A stretch of DNA of 17,953 nt from assembly GCA_023453665.1 (NCBI GenBank), contig JAEXTA010000027.1, forward strand, positions 1 through 17,953, written 5' to 3'. The position numbers were made by a program, and so were the translations under genes. Source of the DNA: Bacteroidota bacterium. Lineage in GTDB: Bacteria; Bacteroidota; Ignavibacteria; Ignavibacteriales; Ignavibacteriaceae. Positions within the stretch are counted from its first letter, which is position 1; every line of letters starts with the position of its first letter. This document shows, piece after piece, positions 1 to 8,354 of this stretch. The notes under the pieces were generated by a model. It saw nothing but the letters and a program-made list of their open reading frames with translations. It searched no databases and had not been told where the DNA came from.

Positions 1-26
1 CAAAGAAAGTTAGTCAACTCCAATCT

Positions 27-890
27 ATGAATAAAATTTTAACCGCAATAATATTATTTATTCTGTGCTCTCAAACATTCGCACAATATTTACCAGGTGC
101 AAGACAAATATCTATGGGCAATTCTGATGTAGCAAAAGCAGATGATGTTTTCACTTTATTTAATAATCCTGCGGGGTTATCACAAATTGCATGGAGGGAA
201 GTTGGAGTTTACTATTCACCGGCGCCATTTGGATTGACTGAACTGGCAAATGGTTACATCGCTTATAACGAACCATTTAGTTTCGGTTCATTGGCGGTTG
301 GTGGTATGACTTACGGGTTTGATCTTTACAGAGAAACAAAAATTCTTCTCGGTTATTCTTACAATTATGAGAACAAATTCTTTGGCGGAGTTGCTGTTAA
401 CTATCTGACCACATCAATCCAAAACTACGGAAGTGATGGTGCATTTTTTATTAATGTTGGTGTGCTGGCGTATCTATCTGAAAGATTAAGACTCGGTTTT
501 ACTTTTGAAAATGTAAACAGAGCTTCGATTGGAAATGAAAAAGATCAGGTTCCGGTGGTGCTACGCTCTGGAATAAGTTATGACCTTCTGGAAGAATTTT
601 CTTTAAACATCGCCGCAGAAAAGGATGTTAAATACAATCCATCATTCCATTTCGGATTTGAGTATAATGTTATTGAACATTTATCATTAAGGTCCGGTTT
701 TTCAAATGAACCTTCCAGATATTCAGCAGGTGTGGGACTAAACTATTCAATCTTTAGTCTTGACTATGCTTTCTTTACTCACCCGGATTTAGGGCTAACT
801 CACCAGGCAGGGTTAGTAATCAGCTTTGGCAAAAATGGTTCAAGAAATTCTATGATAAGAAAACATCTTGGAATAAATTCATTTGATTAA
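27..890 (+). CDS. PorV/PorQ-family outer-membrane beta-barrel protein
   Basis: This 287-residue protein has a Sec signal peptide (residues 1-19, cleavage expected after SQTFA). Directly behind it is the N-terminal signature of the PorV/PorQ/UPF0164 barrels: a GARQISMGNSDVAKADD stretch followed by FNNPAGLS (about residues 24-52). The rest is alternating aromatic and glycine-rich beta strands typical of a FadL-like outer-membrane barrel. In Bacteroidota such proteins often sit with type IX secretion or other envelope functions, but no T9SS gene is visible here, so the exact role is unknown. Its TAA stop overlaps the ATG of the next gene by one base (TAATG), so the two are probably translated in a coupled way. 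No clear Shine-Dalgarno precedes the ATG, and only 26 bp of upstream sequence is present, so the promoter is not visible. Confidence 0.75.
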   Translation: MNKILTAIILFILCSQTFAQYLPGARQISMGNSDVAKADDVFTLFNNPAGLSQIAWREVGVYYSPAPFGLTELANGYIAYNEPFSFGSLAVGGMTYGFDLYRETKILLGYSYNYENKFFGGVAVNYLTTSIQNYGSDGAFFINVGVLAYLSERLRLGFTFENVNRASIGNEKDQVPVVLRSGISYDLLEEFSLNIAAEKDVKYNPSFHFGFEYNVIEHLSLRSGFSNEPSRYSAGVGLNYSIFSLDYAFFTHPDLGLTHQAGLVISFGKNGSRNSMIRKHLGINSFD

Positions 891-2908
891 TGAATAAACT
901 CAAATCAAAATATTTACTCACACTTAGCTTATTTACCTTTCTCCTTTTTTCAAATTATTTAGTTGTATTTGGACAGGCTGATACAACTATTTATCCATCA
1001 GAAGAAGTGCTTGATGAATTACTGCAGGAAGTTCAGGAAGACGTGGAAGAATCAGAACTTTCTGATGTACTTGAAGATCTTATGGTAAATCCAATTGACA
1101 TCAATACCGCAGATATTAACCAGTTTCAGAGAATACCGTACATCGATTTTTCACGAGCTGAACTGATTATTAATCACAGAAATAAATATGGAAAGTTTTT
1201 ATCTGTCAATGAACTTTATTCTGTAGAATTTCTTCCTGATGAAATTATAAAAAAGATAATCCCGTTTGTCACAACTTCTGCAATAATTGAAGCACAGGAA
1301 TATACTCCGGGTATTTTTGATGGTTTCTCAAATGTTCCGGGAATCAGAATGCGAAACAGATTAACAACTGATCTGCAAACAAGAAAAGGTTTTTCAGAAA
1401 AAGTTTATGAAGGTTCGAAATACAAAATTTATAACAGGATACTCTTGACGGGCAAAGGGAAATATCAGCTTGGTATTCTTACTGAAAAAGATGCCGGTGA
1501 AAAAGCTATAGACGAATTCGATTCTTATCATCTTCTCATCAATGACCTTGGCAGCTTTGAAAATATTGTAATCGGCGATTTTCTATTTGAATCAGGTCAG
1601 GGTCTGGTATTGTGGAGTCCTTATGGTTTTTCAAAAGGAAGCGATGCTGTTTATCCAATTAAAAAAAATCCAAAAGTTGTTAAAGCTTATACCAGTGCAA
1701 CAGAAAATAATTTTTTCAGGGGTGCTGCTTTTAAATTTAACTGGCAGAATTTTTCGATTGCACCTTTCTTTTCAAAAAATAAACTAGATGCAAACGTAGA
1801 AGGTGGCTACATAGTATCAACGCCTGTGGACGGGCTTCACCGAACTGAAGGTGAAATCAACAGAAGAAAAACTGCGGCTGAAACTGCTTTTGGTACTCAA
1901 CTAAAATATGATTTTAATAAAAACGGATATGTTGCGGCGTTATATTTTAATTCAACATTTGATAAATCATTTTTATCTTCGGATTTATATGATCCTGATG
2001 GTAACAGATTTGATTATTACTCAATCAGTTATGATTTATACTTTGGTAGCTTGAATATTTCAGGTGAAGCTGCGTACAACTCAATTTCAGTTGCTTCGAT
2101 AAATAATCTGCAATATTCATTTTCTAAAGATTTTATCTACATCTTTTCGATCAGGAATTATCCGCGAAACTATTTTTCAATTCATGGGTACGCGTTATCT
2201 GAAAGAAGCGGATCAAGCCAGAATGAAATAGGTTTTTATAACGGATTCAGATGGCGAACACCGGTAGGACTTTTTAATTTTTATTTTGATCAGTTTAAAT
2301 TTCCTTATTCAACATTCAACACTCCCCTGCCGACACAGGGGAATGAAATTCTTGCAGAGCTGAGTTCTGTTCCATTAAAATCAGTTGAATCAAAAATCAG
2401 GTATAAATATGAAAACAAAGAAGTTTCCTATAACGATGGAATAAACAGAACAATAACAAACCGTTTAAGACAAAGCGGTCGTCTGGAAATAATTTACAAT
2501 TTTTCGCGTCAGTTGAGATTAAAAAGCAGAGTTGAGTATAATCATTACAGGTTAGTTGCATCAGGCTCTGCAGAAAATGGTTTTTTATTTTTTGAAGATT
2601 TAAAATTTTCTATTTCCCGAATCGCAGATCTTTCTGCAAGGATAATATTTTTCAAAACTGATTCATTTAATTCTGCAGTATATGAATATGAAAATGATTT
2701 AACAGGCGTAATGAGTAATCTGGCAATGTACGGTGAAGGGCTAAGATGGTATTTAGTTGGAAGGATAAAACCACTAAAACTGTTTACTATTTCTTTTAAA
2801 TATTCAGAAACATATAAACCAAAAGAAAAGAGTTTAAGTTCAGGTAATTCGGAAATTAAAGGTAATCTTGATAACCGATTCAGTCTTCAACTTGATATGA
2901 ATTTTTAA
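890..2908 (+). CDS. Helix-hairpin-helix (ComEA-like) envelope protein with C-terminal barrel-like region
   Basis: The 672-residue product starts with a signal peptide (about 1-29, ending VVFGQ). A strongly acidic linker follows (about 37-64, rich in E and D). A ComEA-type helix-hairpin-helix region is at about 68-127: it has the NPIDINTAD entry motif, an INHRNKYGKF hairpin and a second half ending in KKIIPFV. The remaining ~540 residues are beta-rich with many aromatic residues and end in F, as outer-membrane barrels do. GDFLFESGQGLVLW near 225-240 resembles a conserved block of large Bacteroidota HhH proteins. HhH domains bind DNA without sequence specificity, so a role in DNA contact or uptake at the outer membrane is possible but inferred. 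It forms an operon with the preceding barrel (1 bp overlap). Its stop overlaps the stop of the convergent NADH dehydrogenase gene by 4 bp. Confidence 0.7.
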   Translation: MNKLKSKYLLTLSLFTFLLFSNYLVVFGQADTTIYPSEEVLDELLQEVQEDVEESELSDVLEDLMVNPIDINTADINQFQRIPYIDFSRAELIINHRNKYGKFLSVNELYSVEFLPDEIIKKIIPFVTTSAIIEAQEYTPGIFDGFSNVPGIRMRNRLTTDLQTRKGFSEKVYEGSKYKIYNRILLTGKGKYQLGILTEKDAGEKAIDEFDSYHLLINDLGSFENIVIGDFLFESGQGLVLWSPYGFSKGSDAVYPIKKNPKVVKAYTSATENNFFRGAAFKFNWQNFSIAPFFSKNKLDANVEGGYIVSTPVDGLHRTEGEINRRKTAAETAFGTQLKYDFNKNGYVAALYFNSTFDKSFLSSDLYDPDGNRFDYYSISYDLYFGSLNISGEAAYNSISVASINNLQYSFSKDFIYIFSIRNYPRNYFSIHGYALSERSGSSQNEIGFYNGFRWRTPVGLFNFYFDQFKFPYSTFNTPLPTQGNEILAELSSVPLKSVESKIRYKYENKEVSYNDGINRTITNRLRQSGRLEIIYNFSRQLRLKSRVEYNHYRLVASGSAENGFLFFEDLKFSISRIADLSARIIFFKTDSFNSAVYEYENDLTGVMSNLAMYGEGLRWYLVGRIKPLKLFTISFKYSETYKPKEKSLSSGNSEIKGNLDNRFSLQLDMNF

Positions 2909-4152
2909 CCATCACCGCTTTTGCCGATTATTAATCTTATTCCTCGTTTGAAAGTTATGTAAGACCATATCCATTCTGCCATTACTCTGAACCTGTTTCT
3001 AAAACCTATCAAATAAAATATATGAATGAAACACCATGCCATCCATGCAAAAAATCCGGTGAGTTTAATACCTCTTATGTTCGCAACTGCTTTTGCCCTA
3101 CCAATTGTCGCCATATCACCCTTGTCAACAAATCTGAATGGTTCTCTGTTTTCAATATCCACCCCTGATTTAATAAGATTGCCGGCATATCTGCCCTCTT
3201 GCATAGCAACGGGAGCTGTTCCCGGCAATTGCTTTCCATCAGATATTACAATTGCAGCATCACCAAGGACAAAAATCTCAGGATGACCATCAATTGAAAG
3301 ATCAGGTTTAACAAATGCCCTTCCAGCCTTATCAGTTTGTACTCCGAGTGATTTTATTAATGGCGAGATTTCATTTCCTGCTGCCCAAATAATATTTGTC
3401 GTCTCAATAAAATCATTTCCTATTCTTACTCCGGAACTATTAATATCGGTTACAGGTGAATTAAGTTTTACTTCAACACCCAGTGATTTAAGATCTTCTT
3501 CGGCATGTTTAGAAAGACTCTCGGGATAAGAAGCAAGTATTTTTCCTGCTGCTTCCACAAGTATAATTTTTGTATTTACCGGGTCAATGTTCCTGAAATC
3601 TTTTAACAAAGTTTTTTTTGCTATTTCAGAAATTGCGCCAGCCATTTCAACTCCGGTAGGCCCTCCTCCAACTATAACAAATGTCAGATATTTTTGAGTA
3701 CTTTTTTGATCTGTTGATTTTTCAGCTTCTTCAAAAGAATTGAGAATTCTTTCCCTTAGAAGCAGTGCATCCTTTAAAGTTTTTAATCCCGGGGCATTTT
3801 CTTCCCATTCACTTTTACCGAAATATGAATGACGTGAGCCTGTTGCAATAATTAAGTAATCATAAGAGTATTTTGAATACTGTGAGATGACAGTATGGTT
3901 CTGTTTATCGACTGAAATTACTTCATCCATTATAACTCGGATATTTTTGTAACTGCGAAATATTTCTCTGATTGGAAAAGCAATATCGCCCGGCGATAGT
4001 GCGGCGCTCGCAACCTGGTAAAGAAGCGGTTGAAATAAATGGTGATTTGTTTTATCGAGAATCAGCACATCAAATGATTCATCATCAAAACACTTTGCAG
4101 CTGTTATCCCGGCAAATCCGCCACCTATGATTATAACTTTACTCTTAAGCAT
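2905..4152 (-). CDS. ndh: Type II NADH dehydrogenase (NDH-2)
   Basis: This 415-residue flavoprotein oxidises NADH and passes electrons to quinone at the membrane without pumping protons. The FAD-binding GGGFAG is at residues 10-15, IIATGSRHSYFG is near 101-112, the NADH-binding VGGGPTG is at 161-167, and the second FAD contact VLGDAA is at 295-300. APVAMQEG (313-320) matches the AQxAxQ quinone-site motif of the family. A hydrophobic, aromatic C-terminus (about 367-403) fits the usual membrane anchor. Length is normal for NDH-2. The start is supported by a GGAAGAG Shine-Dalgarno about 7 nt upstream. It lies 36 bp downstream of the AbgT-family transporter gene on the same strand and is probably co-transcribed. 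A related sulfide:quinone or other disulfide-family oxidoreductase is less likely, because the redox-active cysteines of those groups are not evident. Confidence 0.85.
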   Translation of the reverse strand: MLKSKVIIIGGGFAGITAAKCFDDESFDVLILDKTNHHLFQPLLYQVASAALSPGDIAFPIREIFRSYKNIRVIMDEVISVDKQNHTVISQYSKYSYDYLIIATGSRHSYFGKSEWEENAPGLKTLKDALLLRERILNSFEEAEKSTDQKSTQKYLTFVIVGGGPTGVEMAGAISEIAKKTLLKDFRNIDPVNTKIILVEAAGKILASYPESLSKHAEEDLKSLGVEVKLNSPVTDINSSGVRIGNDFIETTNIIWAAGNEISPLIKSLGVQTDKAGRAFVKPDLSIDGHPEIFVLGDAAIVISDGKQLPGTAPVAMQEGRYAGNLIKSGVDIENREPFRFVDKGDMATIGRAKAVANIRGIKLTGFFAWMAWCFIHIFYLIGFRNRFRVMAEWIWSYITFKRGIRLIIGKSGDG

Positions 4153-4188
4153 GAATTACTCTTCCCGGTTTTTCACTGAATTAATTTT

Positions 4189-5724
4189 TCATTCACTTAA
4201 ATATAATGAAGCACCCGGTCCGAGTGGTAGTCCCAATACCATCCATATAATAAATAAAACCGACCATAAGATCAGGAAAGTAACAGTGTATGGAAGCATT
4301 GTTGCTATAACAGTTCCAATTCCAGCCTGACCGGCGTAGCGTTGAACAAAAGCGACGATCAATGCAAAGTATGTCATCATTGGTGAAACAATATTTGATA
4401 CAGAATCACCTATCCTGTAAGCAGTTTGTGTCAATTCAGGTGTATAACCAAGCAGCATAAACATGGGAATAAATACGGGTGCCATAATTGCCCATTTAGC
4501 TGAAGCGCTGCCCATAAATAAATTTATGAAAGCCGTCAGGATGATGAATCCCATCATCAGTGGGATTTCACCCAACCCAATAGTTTTTAAAAATGCTGCA
4601 CCTTCTACCGCAATTATAATTCCAAGATTTGTCCAGTTAAAGAATGCAACAAACTGAGCAGCAAAAAATACGAGTACAATGTAAACACCAAGAGTCTCAA
4701 TCGATTTACCCATTCCTTTCATAACATCAGTATCGCTTTTAATAGTCCGTGCGCCTATTCCATACATTATACCAAAAACGGCTGCACCTAAGAAAATGAA
4801 AGCCACTATACCGGATAAAAACGGTGATTGTAAAATGCTTCCGTTAATGCTGTTTCTTAAAAATCCATTTTCCGGAATTAATCCCGCAGCGAGTAATACC
4901 ATAAAAATGAGCGCTGAAATTAATGCAAATTTTAATCCACGTTTTTCATCTTTTGTTACAGGACGTATCTCTTCGGCTGAGGCGTTGCCCTCGTATTTAC
5001 CAAGTCTGGGTACAACTATTTTTTCAGTTACCCACGTTCCGGCTATGGAAACTAAAAATGTTGACACAAACATAAAGTAATAGTTTGCTGCTGGGTTCAC
5101 AGTATAAGCTGGATCAATTATCCTTGCCGCTTCTTCAGACAAGCCTGCGAGCAGTGGATCAATTGTACCTAATAAAAGATTTGCACTATAACCACCTGAA
5201 ACACCCGCAAATGCTGCAGCTAATCCGGCTAAAGGATGCCTTCCCACTGCAAGAAAAATAGTTGCTGCCAATGGTACAAGTAAAACGTATCCGACTTCGC
5301 TGGCAGTATTTGAAAGTACGCCGGCAAAAACAATAACAAACGTTAGCATTTTTTTCGGAGCCTTAATTACCAGTAAACGTAATACAGTTCCAATTAGCCC
5401 GCTGCCCTCAGCAATACCTATTCCGAGCATTGCAACGAGTACAGTTCCGAGAGGTGCAAAACTTGTAAAATTTGTTACCATTGATGTAACAATTCTATGC
5501 AGTCCTTCAACAGAAAATAAGCTTACTGGTTTGATAATTTCGCCAGTTCCCGGGTGGGTAACCTCAAGGTTGAAAAGACTCGTAATTCCTGATAAAATTA
5601 CAACAGCAATTGCGAACAACGCAAACAGAGTTCCGGGATGCGGGAGTGCATTACCCACTTTTTCAATAATACCAAGACTTCTTGAGATAAATGATTCCTG
5701 GTTGTTTTTCGTAATTTCAGCCAT
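4189..5724 (-). CDS. AbgT-family transporter (p-aminobenzoyl-glutamate transporter/MtrF-like)
   Basis: This 511-residue polytopic inner-membrane protein has the usual AbgT family length. Recognisable blocks are the N-terminal NALPHPGTLF, the NTASEVGYVLLVPLAA region followed by GRHPLAGLAAAFAGVSGG, and the C-terminal FMGSASAKWAIMAPVF and IGDSVSNIVSPMM motifs. These are hallmarks of the AbgT/YdaH/MtrF fold. Characterised members import p-aminobenzoyl-glutamate or export sulfonamides and folate-pathway metabolites; the substrate here cannot be told from sequence. The ATG is preceded by AAGG about 6 nt upstream. The gene is the first visible member of a - strand pair with the NADH dehydrogenase and is divergent from the hybrid kinase gene. 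No folate-related gene is nearby. Confidence 0.88.
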   Translation of the reverse strand: MAEITKNNQESFISRSLGIIEKVGNALPHPGTLFALFAIAVVILSGITSLFNLEVTHPGTGEIIKPVSLFSVEGLHRIVTSMVTNFTSFAPLGTVLVAMLGIGIAEGSGLIGTVLRLLVIKAPKKMLTFVIVFAGVLSNTASEVGYVLLVPLAATIFLAVGRHPLAGLAAAFAGVSGGYSANLLLGTIDPLLAGLSEEAARIIDPAYTVNPAANYYFMFVSTFLVSIAGTWVTEKIVVPRLGKYEGNASAEEIRPVTKDEKRGLKFALISALIFMVLLAAGLIPENGFLRNSINGSILQSPFLSGIVAFIFLGAAVFGIMYGIGARTIKSDTDVMKGMGKSIETLGVYIVLVFFAAQFVAFFNWTNLGIIIAVEGAAFLKTIGLGEIPLMMGFIILTAFINLFMGSASAKWAIMAPVFIPMFMLLGYTPELTQTAYRIGDSVSNIVSPMMTYFALIVAFVQRYAGQAGIGTVIATMLPYTVTFLILWSVLFIIWMVLGLPLGPGASLYLSE

Positions 5725-5868
5725 TGTGAACCTTAAGTTGTTAAATGAGTTTGAATTGGGGATGACCGGACAGTAGTTTGATGAACTTAACTACAAAAGT
5801 CAACCTGATAATACACTTTGATCGTTAATAGTTCAATGGGTTAATTTTTCTTTTGAAAGCTAAATATT

Positions 5869-5876
5869 TATATTTG
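5869..5876 (+). promoter_or_regulatory. Possible Bacteroidota-type -7 element for the hybrid kinase gene
   Basis: TATATTTG matches the TAnnTTTG consensus and lies 53 bp upstream of the ATG at 5930, in the 205 bp region between the divergent transporter and kinase genes. No TTG sits at the usual 19-21 bp upstream spacing (the nearest, at 5853-5855, is only 13 bp away), so this is weak. I see no clear terminator, repeat or RNA structure in the rest of 5725-5929. Confidence 0.25.
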
Positions 5877-5929
5877 GTGCGGGTTATTTTGACGAGTAAA
5901 TCGGAATTCATAGCAATGAATGGGAATAC

Positions 5930-8281
5930 ATGCAAAGTTCAAAAATTGAAAACTTAAGTTCTTACAATAAGCTAATAAAAACAGCATTAAAAGCTTCATA
6001 CGATTTCCCTGAAATATTATGTGACTTCATCGTTTCAGAATACGAATTAAATGCTGCAGTATTATTTAAATTGAATGAATCCGATTTGACTGTACTCGGC
6101 AGATCCGCTTCTGCTAAAAAAGCTTATGTTAAAAATTCGAATCATAATTGTCTTGTATGCACTTCATTAAAAAATAATCCTTCTGCAATAACAGTTAATT
6201 CACAACCAGATTGTGAACTTCAAACATCCGACTTTGTTTTATATGAAAGTTGTTTGTTCATTCCCCTTTCAAGTGGTCAGAATATATTATTAAAGCTTGC
6301 TCAAAAATCACCATTTTCCAAAACTGATCATGAAAATCTTTTAATTATTGGTGAATCGGTTAGTTATTTAATGAAGGTTTGGATCGGTGATAAGCTCACA
6401 GCAAGTACCAGGCTGAATGATATAGTAACAGACATTGCACATGAATTAAGGACACCGACAAACAGCATAATGGGTTTTGCATCACTTCTTAATGAAGAAA
6501 CTCTAACACCCTCACAAACTGAATATGTATCGACACTTAAAGAAAATGCTTACAATCTTCTTTCCCTGATAAATGATCTTGTAGATATAGCAAAACTGGA
6601 AAGCGGTGAATTAAAAGCAACAACCGCTTTGATGAACCCTAAAAATTTTATTGAAGAAATTTTAAAAGTTCTTTCGGAAAAAATCGATAAGAACAAAATA
6701 GAGTTTATTGTTAATACTGATGAGAATGTAAAAAAACAATTAAGTATTGATGTTCAAAAGCTTAGATATATTCTGACAAATATTCTTTCCGTTTCTTTAC
6801 GGCAAATGGATTCCGGGAAAATTACAATATTCGTCTCAATGCCTGCACCCGATAAATTAAATTTCAGAATAACTGATACTAGTTCAGGCATTCCTTCTAC
6901 CAAAATAAATGACATTTTTAAACCATTTGCTGCATTTGAATTAGGCTCAAACAAAATTACAGGAACTACCGGACTCGGACTTTTACTTTCCAAAAAATAT
7001 ATCGAACATCTTAACGGTGCTATTGATGTTTCAAGCACAATCGGAAAAGGTACAACATATAATCTGAATATCGGTGTGGAAGCTTTATCAACTATAGAAT
7101 CTCAGATCAGTTCACTGCCCAAACCCGGTAAAAAGAATAAAGTTCTTGTTGTGGAGGATGATTATGCCACATCAAAGCTGTTAAGCAATTATCTTAATAA
7201 ATGGGGTTATGAACCAACCATTGTAAACTCCGCAGAGCAGGCTCTAAAAATAACCGAGCGTGAGAGTTTTCTTGCAATATTAATGGATATCGTTCTTCCT
7301 GATGCAAACGGACTTGAACTGCTTAAACAGATTCGTGAAAAGAAGAACACAAAGAACACACCTGTTATTATTTGTTCGGTTGAGGCTGAACAACAAAAAG
7401 CATTTTTAATGGGTGCAGTGGAGTATTTTGTAAAGCCAATTCAGTATCAGTACCTCGTTGAAGTTTTGACAAGTTATAAGCTTAAAAAAGATTCTAACAT
7501 ACTTATTGTTGATGATGATGTTCCCACATTAAACCTGGTACGTGAAGCTGTAGAACAAGCCGGGTATAACGCAATTGCCGAATCTCATTCTTCCAAAGTT
7601 GAAAGCAGGATAAATGGAATGAACCTTGATCTTGCTATAATTGACCTTGATATGCCCGAGGTGAATGGATTTGAACTGATTAAAAAAATAAAAACAAAAC
7701 CGGATTTCAAAAAACTTCCTATTATTATTTATACCGGAAAAGAAAATTATAAAGAAGATCTAAAAAAGATTGACGGTTTGTTTGAAGAACTTCTTGAGAA
7801 GAACAGCACAAATATTGAAGACCTTGCAGAAACAATTAATGCAATGATCAATAAATATGACGAACCATCTTCACCAGCTGAGGTTGTGGCAAAGAAGGAT
7901 GCAGTTAAAATTCTTCTTGTTGAAGATTACAAACACTCGCAGATCATTGTTACAAGATTGCTCAAAAAAAATAACTTTGATTCTATTGTAGTTGTTGAAA
8001 ATGGACTTGAAGCATTAGAAGCAGCTAAAATCCATAAATACAATCTTATACTAATGGATATGCAAATGCCGGTTATGAATGGATTTGAAGCCACAGAAAA
8101 GATCAGGTTACTGCCCGGTTACAAAGATACTCCCATAATTGCTCTTACAGCTTTTGCAATGAAAGGCGACAGGGAAAAATGTCTGGATGCCGGCGCAACT
8201 GATTATATACCAAAACCAATTGACAGCCAGGAGTTTATTGAGAAAGTAAAATTCTACACCGAATCAAAAGTAAAGGTGTGA
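5930..8281 (+). CDS. Soluble hybrid histidine kinase: GAF-like sensor, HisKA, HATPase, three receiver domains
   Basis: The 783-residue protein has no signal peptide or membrane helix. Residues ~15-150 look GAF-like and carry four cysteines (C74, C77, C95, C108). The HisKA H box HELRTP has phospho-acceptor H171. The HATPase domain follows (about 270-385), with DTSSGIP, DIFKPF and TGLGLLLSKK boxes. Three receiver domains follow, with phospho-acceptors D453 (DIVLP), D572 (DLDMP) and D710 (DMQMP). The last receiver is the most canonical, ending ALTAF...DYIPKPI. There is no DNA-binding or enzymatic output domain, so it should act as a phosphorelay node feeding a separate partner. The ATP site is unusual: the N box reads NILSVS, with V288 where the Mg-binding Asn normally lies, and the G1 box has S in place of the first G. 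The start at 5930 has only a weak GGGAA upstream, but no other in-frame start fits. Confidence 0.88.
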   Translation: MQSSKIENLSSYNKLIKTALKASYDFPEILCDFIVSEYELNAAVLFKLNESDLTVLGRSASAKKAYVKNSNHNCLVCTSLKNNPSAITVNSQPDCELQTSDFVLYESCLFIPLSSGQNILLKLAQKSPFSKTDHENLLIIGESVSYLMKVWIGDKLTASTRLNDIVTDIAHELRTPTNSIMGFASLLNEETLTPSQTEYVSTLKENAYNLLSLINDLVDIAKLESGELKATTALMNPKNFIEEILKVLSEKIDKNKIEFIVNTDENVKKQLSIDVQKLRYILTNILSVSLRQMDSGKITIFVSMPAPDKLNFRITDTSSGIPSTKINDIFKPFAAFELGSNKITGTTGLGLLLSKKYIEHLNGAIDVSSTIGKGTTYNLNIGVEALSTIESQISSLPKPGKKNKVLVVEDDYATSKLLSNYLNKWGYEPTIVNSAEQALKITERESFLAILMDIVLPDANGLELLKQIREKKNTKNTPVIICSVEAEQQKAFLMGAVEYFVKPIQYQYLVEVLTSYKLKKDSNILIVDDDVPTLNLVREAVEQAGYNAIAESHSSKVESRINGMNLDLAIIDLDMPEVNGFELIKKIKTKPDFKKLPIIIYTGKENYKEDLKKIDGLFEELLEKNSTNIEDLAETINAMINKYDEPSSPAEVVAKKDAVKILLVEDYKHSQIIVTRLLKKNNFDSIVVVENGLEALEAAKIHKYNLILMDMQMPVMNGFEATEKIRLLPGYKDTPIIALTAFAMKGDREKCLDAGATDYIPKPIDSQEFIEKVKFYTESKVKV

Positions 8282-8354
8282 ATAAATTTCCTGATCAAAA
8301 TTCAAATTATGTTACTGCAAGTTTTTCCACTTATACATTACCCAAAGACTATTA

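Noticed and set aside
3026..5080. Several + strand open frames of 64-94 codons opposite the NADH dehydrogenase and transporter genes
   Set aside because: They are antisense shadows of two well-recognised genes and encode no recognisable protein.
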